Below, one piece after another: positions 1-5,934 of a stretch of 6,633 nt of DNA. The translations under genes were made by a program, and so were the position numbers. The notes beneath the pieces were generated by a model. It did no database searches, was not told where the DNA came from, and saw nothing but the letters and a program-made list of their open reading frames with translations. How positions within the stretch are numbered: position 1 is the stretch's first letter; the number at the start of each line of letters is the position of its first letter. Source of the DNA: Anaerolineales bacterium (GTDB lineage Bacteria > Chloroflexota > Anaerolineae > Anaerolineales > Villigracilaceae). The stretch is taken from positions 1-6,633 of the forward strand of contig JAEURE010000156.1 in assembly GCA_016789485.1 (NCBI GenBank), given 5' to 3'.

Positions 1-1076
1 CGGATGAAGTTCCGCTCAACGATTCACTGGTTATTACTAAATACGCTTCGCCTCTGACCGTTGAGCCTGTTACCGTCATGGAAGGGAATCATCCCATTCC
101 CGGCATTGCCAGCCTTCAAGCGGGCACGGCTGCAATTAAATTTGTTTCCCAATTAACTCAGGATGATTTGCTCGTGTGCTTGATTTCGGGCGGCGGTTCG
201 GCCTTGATGACTGCGCCCCGTGTTCCGCTCGAAGATCTGCAAATGCTTACTTCTGCATTGTTGTCATGCGGTGCGCGCATTGATGAGATCAACATCCTGC
301 GCCGTCATCTTGACCGATTGAAAGGCGGAGGGATTGCAGGCTTGGCAAATGGCGCACAGGTCATTTCCCTTATTCTCTCCGATGTGGTCGGAGATTCTCT
401 CGAAACAATTGCTTCTGGCCCCACAGCTCCAGATCCCACTAGTTTGACCGATGCGATTTCAATAATTGATAAATATGACTTGAGAGATAGAATTCCCGCT
501 TCCATTATTCCAGCCTTGTCAGAAACCTTGAAACCCGACGATCCAATCTTTGAAAAGGTTCAAAATACGATTGTTGCCAGCAATTCCGTTGCTTTGCGTG
601 CAGCTCAAGTCCAGACCGAATTATTGGGGATGCAAACCCGGATACTTGATTCAAATTTGCAGGGCGAATCAGGCGTTGTGGGGAAAGAGCTGGCTGTTCA
701 ACTGCGGGAATCCCTGCAAATTATGACCCGCCCGTTTTGTTTGCTGGCTAGCGGAGAAACGACCGTGACGATCAAGGGAAATGGGAGAGGCGGAAGAAAT
801 CAGGAACTTGCTCTTGCCGCCGTGGATACACTGGCTGGCTTGAAAAATGTTCTGTTTATTTCCATTGCCACTGACGGTGAAGATGGTCCCACAGATGCAG
901 CGGGTGCTTTTGTGACGGGGGATACTGCCCAAAGGGCAGAGTCGCTCGGGATGTGTGCGGCAGACTATTTGTTAAATAATGATGCGTATTCCTATTTCGA
1001 TAAACTCGATCAATTGGTGAAGATAGGTCCCAGCGGGACGAATGTCAACGACCTGGTCATCTGCTTCGCTTTTTGA
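1..1076 (+). CDS. Glycerate 2-kinase, DUF4147/MOFRL family (5' truncated by window edge)
   Basis: This is the C-terminal part of a glycerate 2-kinase, a cytoplasmic enzyme that phosphorylates D-glycerate to 2-phosphoglycerate with ATP and feeds it into lower glycolysis. The reading frame is open from base 3, and the residues before the first ATG (base 78) already match the family (VITKYAS, then EGNHPIPG, where the family usually has EAGHPvPD). The gene therefore starts upstream of the window and the ATG at 78 is internal. Conserved blocks follow in order: SGGGSAL (bases 186-206), LRRHLDRLKGG, SDVVGD with IASGPT, then the MOFRL domain with SGETT, GNGRGGRNQE (777-806), TDGEDGPTDAAGA and GPSGTNVNDL (1026-1055). 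About 357 residues are visible; the family is usually 420-450, so about 70-90 are missing. It ends in TGA directly against the stop of the converging exporter gene. Family members are variously called GckA, TtuD or hydroxypyruvate reductase; kinase activity is the better-supported reading. Confidence 0.93.
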   Translation, partial: DEVPLNDSLVITKYASPLTVEPVTVMEGNHPIPGIASLQAGTAAIKFVSQLTQDDLLVCLISGGGSALMTAPRVPLEDLQMLTSALLSCGARIDEINILRRHLDRLKGGGIAGLANGAQVISLILSDVVGDSLETIASGPTAPDPTSLTDAISIIDKYDLRDRIPASIIPALSETLKPDDPIFEKVQNTIVASNSVALRAAQVQTELLGMQTRILDSNLQGESGVVGKELAVQLRESLQIMTRPFCLLASGETTVTIKGNGRGGRNQELALAAVDTLAGLKNVLFISIATDGEDGPTDAAGAFVTGDTAQRAESLGMCAADYLLNNDAYSYFDKLDQLVKIGPSGTNVNDLVICFAF

Positions 1077-1685
1077 TTAACGTTTAACAAGCGCGAAGAT
1101 CCCAAACAGAATAATGATCGTTCCAGATATTCGGTTGATCCACGCCATGTGTGATTGATTTAATCGGTCGCGCATCACACCGACACCGATGCTGAGTGCC
1201 AGCCACCAGCTTGCCGAACCCGCGAACACTCCCGCTACCATCACTAACGGCGAGTTCACATTTTGGCCAATCATGGTTCCTGCGAAGATTGCTGCGAACG
1301 ACAGGATGGTGATGGGATTGGTGATGGTGAGAAAAAATGTGGAGAGATACATGCTGAGATAACTGCCTTGCCTGGCTTGTGCGGCCTGGTCGGCGGGCTT
1401 TTCAAGAAAAGTCTTTATCCCAAGATATAGAAGGAATAACCCGCCGATCAGTTGAAGCCAGAATGCGTTTTTAACCAATAGATTTGTGATGACGGTTAAT
1501 CCAAATGCGGCAATTGCACCGTACACCGTGTCAGCAGTGGCTGCACCCATGCCGGATAAAAAGCCCGCCAGCTTTCCATTGGACAGTGTTCGGCGAATGC
1601 ATAATACGCCGATGGGTCCCACGGGGGCGGCAATCGAGATGCCGATGATAAATGCTCGAAGGAAGAGAGAAGGAGTTTCTGTCAT
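1077..1685 (-). CDS. LysE/RhtB-family amino-acid exporter
   Basis: A 202-residue inner-membrane protein of the LysE superfamily, which exports amino acids or related small metabolites using the membrane gradient. The length is typical. The N-terminal signature is clear: a hydrophobic helix running into PVGP at residues 21-24, then CIRRTL, a glycine-rich stretch and the membrane-embedded acidic residue Asp52 in ATADTVYG. The second-half signature TNP is at 122-124 after FFLTI. About six hydrophobic segments are visible (near 8-28, 40-65, 75-92, 115-136, 147-168 and 183-200). The substrate cannot be read from the sequence. The ATG at 1685 is the only reasonable start, because an in-frame stop lies just upstream and no ATG follows before residue 46. 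No Shine-Dalgarno sequence is visible before it (TTGATTCTCTTGCA). The secF terminator ends only about 12 nt upstream, so expression must come from read-through or from a promoter inside the end of secF. The TAA stop abuts the glycerate kinase stop. Confidence 0.9.
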   Translation of the reverse strand: MTETPSLFLRAFIIGISIAAPVGPIGVLCIRRTLSNGKLAGFLSGMGAATADTVYGAIAAFGLTVITNLLVKNAFWLQLIGGLFLLYLGIKTFLEKPADQAAQARQGSYLSMYLSTFFLTITNPITILSFAAIFAGTMIGQNVNSPLVMVAGVFAGSASWWLALSIGVGVMRDRLNQSHMAWINRISGTIIILFGIFALVKR

Positions 1686-1697
1686 TGCAAGAGAATC

Positions 1698-1729
1698 AAA
1701 AAGGGACGCGCTCGCGTCCCTTTATTTTT
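1698..1729 (-). terminator. Rho-independent terminator after secF
   Basis: A perfect inverted repeat has arms 1700-1709 and 1714-1723 (AAAGGGACGC and GCGTCCCTTT) and a GCTC/GAGC tetraloop. Read on the minus strand, the GC-rich stem is followed by TTTTTGATTC, a classic intrinsic terminator. It starts a few bases after the secF stop, which is doubled (TAA AAA TAA). On the plus strand the stem is followed by TTTATTTTT, so it could also stop transcription the other way, although no plus-strand gene needs it here. Confidence 0.88.
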
Positions 1730-2642
1730 ATGCTTCGGCTTTTCTTCCGAACCAGGTTCGCCACTCGCGTTTTTCCCACAGCACGAGGATGGGAGCTGCC
1801 ACGAAAATGGAGGAATACGTTCCGCTCAGCAAGCCGACCAGCAGGATGATGGCAAATTCCTGCAGTGTGACGCCGCCAAACAACGCCAGCGAGAGCAGGA
1901 GGAATTCCACAGTCATCAACTGGGTATTAATTGAGCGCTGCAATGTCTGCACGATGGAATGGTTGACGAGTTTTTCGAATTCGAGACGGCGGTGGATGTT
2001 GGAGTTTTCGCGGATGCGGTCAAACACCACAATGGTGTCCTGCATGGAGAAACCGATGACGGTCAGCAGGGCGGTCAGAAAGAGTGAGTCGATTTGCCAT
2101 TCAAAAAAGTAAACGCCGATCCCGGTGATACTGAAAATAATGGCAATGTCGTGAAGCATGGCCAAAATGGCGCAGACACCGTAGCGGAAGGCATTCTCCA
2201 CCTTGCGAAATGACCAGACAATGAATAGCACAACTAGAATGGAGGCAACCGCAATTGCAATGGCGGCGCGCTGTGTTACCTGTTTGCCGATGCTCGGTCC
2301 GACGCTGTCAAAACGTATCACAGTGATCTCGGACCCCGATTTTTCCTGCATGCCTTTCAGTACTATATCGCGGGCTTCATTTGTAAGAAAAGACGAGCGG
2401 ATGATGATGGATCCAGTTTCCGTGGTCGTAACTTGCGCGTCAGCGATTTCTGCTTTTTCGTAGATGGGCAGGATGGAATCCGCGTCTAGGGATTTTCCCT
2501 TTTCAAATTGAACTTCCAACAGCGTACCGCCGGTGAAGTCAATTGAAAGCGGGACTCCCTTGATCAGGAGCAGCGCCAGCCCCGACACGATCAGGATTGT
2601 GGATAAAGCAAAAAAGTAATATCGTTTACCTAAAATGTTCAT
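1728..2642 (-). CDS. secF: Protein translocase subunit SecF
   Basis: SecF is the smaller half of the SecDF membrane complex, an RND-superfamily protein that uses the proton gradient to pull secreted proteins through SecYEG on the outer side of the membrane. The 304-residue length is normal. Visible landmarks are the first transmembrane helix (about 8-27), DFTGGT at 35-40 opening the external P4-type domain, the VGPSIGK turn at 114-120, and five more membrane helices from about 122 onward. The functional block GFSMQDTIVVFDRIREN (197-213) carries Asp202, and QTLQRS (222-227) carries the conserved Arg226; both motifs belong to the proton-relay region of the family. The ATG at 2642 is preceded by AAGGAT (2654-2649) at good spacing. 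Its start lies 23 bp after the secD stop, so the two are co-transcribed. It ends in TAA followed by a second TAA and an intrinsic terminator. Confidence 0.97.
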   Translation of the reverse strand: MNILGKRYYFFALSTILIVSGLALLLIKGVPLSIDFTGGTLLEVQFEKGKSLDADSILPIYEKAEIADAQVTTTETGSIIIRSSFLTNEARDIVLKGMQEKSGSEITVIRFDSVGPSIGKQVTQRAAIAIAVASILVVLFIVWSFRKVENAFRYGVCAILAMLHDIAIIFSITGIGVYFFEWQIDSLFLTALLTVIGFSMQDTIVVFDRIRENSNIHRRLEFEKLVNHSIVQTLQRSINTQLMTVEFLLLSLALFGGVTLQEFAIILLVGLLSGTYSSIFVAAPILVLWEKREWRTWFGRKAEA

Positions 2643-2665
2643 AAAAGTATCCTTGATGCTCCCGT

Positions 2666-4024
2666 TTATATACCAAACCAGCGTTCATAGTTTTGAGGCT
2701 TGAAGGATCGCAGGAAAAGCGCTAGCAGGGTGCGGGTGACATAAATGGCTGTGAACAGCGAGATCAACACGCCGAGGGCCAATGTCAGTGAAAAACCTTT
2801 TACGATGGTTGCTCCGAATGAGGAGCCGAACCAGAATAGAATTACTGATGTGATGATGGCGGCCAGGTTCGAGTCGCGAATCGATGACCACGCGCGTGTC
2901 CAGCCCAGGTCCATGGCCTGGATCAGGCTTCGGCCGCTGCGCAATTCCTCTTTCATGCGTTCAAAGATCAGGATGTTGGAATCCAATGCCGTGCCGGTGC
3001 TCAACAGGAAACCTGCAATTCCGGGCAGGGTGAGTGTGAAGTGGAACCACTTGAATATCGCAAAAGTAATTGCCGCGTAAATCATGATGGAAAGCACTGC
3101 TACAATGCCCGGCAGGCGGTAATAGATGATCATGAACAGGACGACAATCACCATACCGATCAAGCCGGCAACAAGACTTTTGTTGAGCGAGTCTGCGCCA
3201 AGGGTGGGCCCGATGATACGGGTCTCAACCACTTTCAGCGGGACGGGCAAGGAACCGTAGCGTAGTTGGATTGCGAATGCATTTGCAGATTCATAGGTAA
3301 ATCTGCCGCTGATCGAGCCCGAGCCGCCTGTGATCGCGTCATTGATCACAGGGGCGGAAATGACGCGTTTGTCCAAAAGGATGGTCAGGAATTTCCCGCG
3401 GTTGGCAGAGGTGTGATCTGCAAAGATTTTTGAGCCATTTGATTTAAGAACGAAATTGATAATGTAGTTCGTGCCGAGCGTATCCTGCGAAACGTTGACG
3501 GATTCGAGTTCCGCACCTGTCATAATGGTATGGAAAACATTAACACCGTCTGCAGGAGTTGCTGCGGCATCGCCAGTTGGGCTGTAATCAGTGACGAGGA
3601 TGCTGCCTTCTTCAGGATTAAAGTCGCCCGTATCAACGAATTCCAGCAAGCCAGTCTGCTGGATCGTTGCCAGCACGGCCTCGGTATCTTCCAATCCGGG
3701 GAATTCGCCGACAATGCGGCGCTCACCGGCAACCTGGATGACATTTTCGTTCACGCCGAGCGCGTCTGTACGCTGTTGAACGATATCACGGGCGATCTCC
3801 ATCGAAGCCGTATCGATCTTGGCGTTCTCAGGCAGGTCGGCTTCAAGCAAAACTTGTAAGCCGCCTCGCAGATCCAGACCCAGACGGGGGGTAAGGTCCT
3901 GAGAGAAAAGGGTTTCATCTGTCATTGGGTTGAGGATTTTTACCTGGGTGCTGAAATCAACCCACAGGGAAAAAGCCAGGATAACCACAACGAGGATGAT
4001 GCGATTGGTTAAATTACGAATCAT
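2666..4024 (-). CDS. secD: Protein translocase subunit SecD
   Basis: SecD pairs with SecF to form the proton-driven pulling subunit of the Sec translocon in the cytoplasmic membrane. At 452 residues it is much shorter than the E. coli protein (about 615) but has the size of the short-P1 SecD found in many Gram-positive and Chloroflexota lineages. Order of parts: transmembrane helix 1 (about 8-22), LGLDLRGG at 48-55, a large external domain to about 265, the IGPTLGADSL turn at 271-280, then five membrane helices. The proton-relay motif, usually GMAVDANxLIxER, appears here as GTALDSNILIFER with Asp358 and Asn360 kept. The ATG at 4024 follows GGAG (4038-4035) by 10 nt, and an in-frame TAA at 4030-4028 rules out a longer N-terminus. 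The start codon overlaps the stop of a possible leader ORF (ATGA). No yajC lies next to it; the upstream neighbour is a metallopeptidase. Confidence 0.97.
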   Translation of the reverse strand: MIRNLTNRIILVVVILAFSLWVDFSTQVKILNPMTDETLFSQDLTPRLGLDLRGGLQVLLEADLPENAKIDTASMEIARDIVQQRTDALGVNENVIQVAGERRIVGEFPGLEDTEAVLATIQQTGLLEFVDTGDFNPEEGSILVTDYSPTGDAAATPADGVNVFHTIMTGAELESVNVSQDTLGTNYIINFVLKSNGSKIFADHTSANRGKFLTILLDKRVISAPVINDAITGGSGSISGRFTYESANAFAIQLRYGSLPVPLKVVETRIIGPTLGADSLNKSLVAGLIGMVIVVLFMIIYYRLPGIVAVLSIMIYAAITFAIFKWFHFTLTLPGIAGFLLSTGTALDSNILIFERMKEELRSGRSLIQAMDLGWTRAWSSIRDSNLAAIITSVILFWFGSSFGATIVKGFSLTLALGVLISLFTAIYVTRTLLALFLRSFKPQNYERWFGI

Positions 4025-4080
4025 GCGTTAAATACTCCATCCACGAAAATGCCAGCTTTGGGGGCTGGCGCGGACGCCAT
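4021..4080 (-). CDS. Possible 19-aa leader ORF upstream of secD
   Basis: A short minus-strand ORF reads ATG GCG TCC GCG CCA and so on to TGA, encoding MASAPAPKAGIFVDGVFNA. It is preceded by CGGGAG with a short 4-nt gap to the ATG. Its TGA overlaps the secD ATG as ATGA, the usual geometry for translational coupling. It has no membrane segment or recognised domain. It could be a leader peptide that couples secD translation to ribosomes arriving from the upstream operon, or simply a chance ORF in a 75-bp gap. It could only be translated on transcripts starting upstream, because its start codon overlaps the candidate -10 box at 4084-4079. Function is inferred from geometry only. Confidence 0.3.
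   Translation of the reverse strand: MASAPAPKAGIFVDGVFNA
4051..4078 (-). other. Two overlapping stem-loops in the secD leader
   Basis: Two small inverted repeats share bases on the minus strand. The first is GGCG-TCCG-CGCC (4078-4067). The second is GCCAGC-CCCCAAA-GCTGGC (4069-4051), followed by ATTTTCG. They overlap at 4069-4067, so only one can form fully at a time. The second could be a weak terminator for the peptidase operon, but its stem is only 6 bp and the T-tract is 4 bases. Confidence 0.3.
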
Positions 4081-4107
4081 TATACTCCCGTTGAATGATT
4101 TATGGGT
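4079..4107 (-). promoter_or_regulatory. Candidate secDF promoter (-10 TATAAT)
   Basis: A perfect TATAAT lies on the minus strand at 4084-4079, in the 75-bp gap between the peptidase stop and secD. The -35 region is poor: an 18-bp spacer places TACCCA at 4108-4103, matching TTGACA at only three positions, and there is no extended -10 TG. If it is used, transcription would begin near 4072 and give an untranslated leader of about 50 nt before secD. The hexamer could also be chance. Confidence 0.35.
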
Positions 4108-5572
4108 ATATCCACGCTTCAAATAATGAAGAGAGATCGCACTTGCAGCCTGCCTCGGCTTCTGCTCTCAGAATTTCGGCAGTCCCAATTCCCCAAGCGT
4201 TTTTAGTTGTATAACTTTTTATGAATGAATCAAACGCTTCTTCGCCCATTTCCTTCCGCAAGGCTTCAAAAAACAGCGCGCCACGTCCATATACGATGCC
4301 GCTGTATTCCGCGTCCGAATATTCGCGCACCGGTAAACCAACAGGGATTGGGTCATTGTTTATATAAGACCATCTGCCTTCAAGGTCTGCGCGGAACCCC
4401 TCGTTGCCTACCTGACCATACTCATCGGTGTAGTATTGCAGAGTGATGAACTGCGTTAAAGATTCGTCAAGCCAGGGTTCGTCCAACTGGTCATTGCCGA
4501 CGAGATTATAAAACCATTGATGTCCTACTTCATGTGCGACTGTGGCTTCAAGATAAGTGTTATCAGGGTCAATGACCCATTCAGTGACGGCGATCATGCC
4601 CGGGTATTCAATCCCCAATGCATAAGTCGGTGTGGAAACAAAATCCAGCTCGGTGTAGGGGTAGGGTGCGTATCGTTCGCTGAAAATTTGAATGGAACGC
4701 GCTGCGACATCCAGCGCATATTCCGCGCCTTTCTGCAAAGATTTTCGCGTATAAAAGCGCAATGTGATGCCGTTGACTTCTTTTGTGAAGATTTCATATT
4801 TTGGACTCGCCGCCAGATAAAAATCCCGCACCGGTCCCGCCTCCACCTTAATCTGTTGCCTGCTTCCGTTATCCTGACGGCTGACCTCCCGCCCGGAGAC
4901 GACCAACGTCACTTCCTTTGGAGCATCAACTGTCACGAGGAAGAAAGACATATCTGCATAGGTCACATCGCCAGATTGCGGGGGAATCTCGGAATTCCAG
5001 CCTTCATCGTCGTAGACTGCGATCATGGGGTAGGCATGAGCAAGAGCAAGCACGTCTTCAAAATAGGCTTGCACGCCGTAGTTCAGTTCTACATTTTGCG
5101 GGACGGTGATGCTGAAATCCATGCTCAACGTGAGGCTTTGTTTGGGTTCAAGCGGCTTTTCCAGTGGAACGATAAGCAAACTGTTGTTGAGTTCGTATTT
5201 TGGATTGACTGTATTTCCATTTACCCGGACGTTCTCAACGGTCATTTCGCCGCCTAAAATATTTGGGAATAGACGAAGTTGTATCTCATCCAAGCTTGCA
5301 TTTTCGTTGTTGGTGTAGGCTACCTCTTCACTGCCGGTGATGTGATACAAATCGTCAGAGATGATGAATTTGATGGAATATAAACTGGCGTCCTCCAATT
5401 TCTTGACGATGGGCCGATATTCGGGAACAAGTCCATTTTCAAAGCTGGGTTCGTCTGATGGAGGAGCGGTTGGGGGAATTGGCTCGGGCGTGGCTTCTGT
5501 TCTGCGGGTGAAGAGCAGGCACGAGGTTAGAAAAAGAAGCGTGATGGTCGAGAGGAGGAGTATCTTTTTCAA
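4100..5572 (-). CDS. M1-family zinc metallopeptidase, predicted lipoprotein
   Basis: A 490-residue gluzincin of the M1 (aminopeptidase N-like) class, predicted to sit outside the cytoplasmic membrane as a lipoprotein. The N-terminus has a short basic start, a hydrophobic stretch and the lipobox LTSC with Cys18, followed by a proline-rich linker (about 29-43). A beta-rich N-terminal domain spans roughly 55-250. The catalytic part has HEVGH at 347-351 and Glu370 exactly 18 residues on, a perfect HExxH-x18-E zinc site. Tyr428 in VYGRGALFF is the likely catalytic tyrosine. The exopeptidase motif GxMEN is replaced by LGIEYPGM (319-326), keeping only the glutamate (Glu322) and the following proline. 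The long C-terminal helical domain of classical 850-aa aminopeptidases is absent. The start is TTG at 5572, supported by AAAGGAAG just upstream and by the complete signal peptide; no ATG fits. The TTG overlaps the TGA of the P-loop gene (TTGA), indicating coupling. Whether it is an aminopeptidase or an endopeptidase is open. Confidence 0.9.
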   Translation of the reverse strand: MKKILLLSTITLLFLTSCLLFTRRTEATPEPIPPTAPPSDEPSFENGLVPEYRPIVKKLEDASLYSIKFIISDDLYHITGSEEVAYTNNENASLDEIQLRLFPNILGGEMTVENVRVNGNTVNPKYELNNSLLIVPLEKPLEPKQSLTLSMDFSITVPQNVELNYGVQAYFEDVLALAHAYPMIAVYDDEGWNSEIPPQSGDVTYADMSFFLVTVDAPKEVTLVVSGREVSRQDNGSRQQIKVEAGPVRDFYLAASPKYEIFTKEVNGITLRFYTRKSLQKGAEYALDVAARSIQIFSERYAPYPYTELDFVSTPTYALGIEYPGMIAVTEWVIDPDNTYLEATVAHEVGHQWFYNLVGNDQLDEPWLDESLTQFITLQYYTDEYGQVGNEGFRADLEGRWSYINNDPIPVGLPVREYSDAEYSGIVYGRGALFFEALRKEMGEEAFDSFIKSYTTKNAWGIGTAEILRAEAEAGCKCDLSSLFEAWIYP

Positions 5573-5934
5573 GGGATGACTTCCTTTAAGTGCTGCAATG
5601 CTTGAGCAAGGACATCTTCAGTATCAAGGATATTGGTATCAATGATCAAACTGGCGCGTGCGCGGGCGTGGGAGAGCCTGCGCATTTGCTCTTCGTGGTC
5701 GGCTGGAGACCAATTTAATCTTCGGCGCATGGTGGAGTTTTCGAACGAACACTCCAGAAAAATAAGAATATCTGGATTGGTGATTACCTGCCACATGTGT
5801 TTGACGTAAGAATGTTCCTGCGCAATGTGGCGGCAGCGATAGCCGTGTTTTTCAAGTCCCGCAATAAGCGTGGATTTTCCCGACCCGCATGGGCCGACTA
5901 TTCCAATAAGCGGCCTACTATCAGCTTCCTTCAT
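5569..5934 (-). CDS. Small P-loop NTPase, kinase-like, function unknown
   Basis: A 121-residue protein I cannot name. It has an unmistakable Walker A motif, GPCGSGKST, at 14-22 directly after the first beta strand (LIGIV). A hydrophobic strand, DILIFLECS (55-63), precedes an arginine cluster (MRRRLNWSP, 69-77), and a second strand, SLIIDTN (95-101), comes before a C-terminal helix. This order resembles small nucleotide or metabolite kinases such as the dephospho-CoA, adenylate or shikimate kinase group, where the arginine-rich segment acts as a lid, but the protein is shorter than those and has no clear substrate motif. ATG at 5934 is preferred over the in-frame TTG at 5940. Neither has a Shine-Dalgarno sequence, and the gene overlaps the end of the RCK gene by 14 nt, so it probably depends on translational coupling. 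Its TGA overlaps the TTG start of the M1 peptidase. Cytoplasmic; no signal or membrane segment. Confidence 0.82.
   Translation of the reverse strand: MKEADSRPLIGIVGPCGSGKSTLIAGLEKHGYRCRHIAQEHSYVKHMWQVITNPDILIFLECSFENSTMRRRLNWSPADHEEQMRRLSHARARASLIIDTNILDTEDVLAQALQHLKEVIP

Noticed and set aside
78..80. ATG at 78 as the true start of the glycerate kinase
   Set aside because: The upstream frame is open to the window edge and encodes family-like sequence, and the Met lies where the conserved EAGHP-type motif begins, so it is internal.
1064..1098. Inverted repeat CTTCGC / GCGAAG at the convergent gene junction, considered as a bidirectional terminator
   Set aside because: The stem is only 6 bp with a 23-nt loop, and no T-tract follows the second arm; the T-rich part is inside the loop.
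1735..1752. Small inverted repeat TTCGG / CCGAA near the end of secF, considered as part of the terminator or an operator
   Set aside because: It is a 5-bp stem fully within coding sequence, and the perfect hairpin at 1700-1723 already explains termination.
1486..2112. 208-codon plus-strand ORF
   Set aside because: It runs antisense across the start of the lysE-type gene, the terminator and the end of secF. Its product has no domain-like pattern, and both opposing genes are clear family members.
4517..5257. 246-codon plus-strand ORF
   Set aside because: It lies entirely antisense to the M1 peptidase, whose zinc motif and signal peptide are unambiguous. The translated product is low in order and rich in Cys, His and Arg, as expected for a shadow frame.
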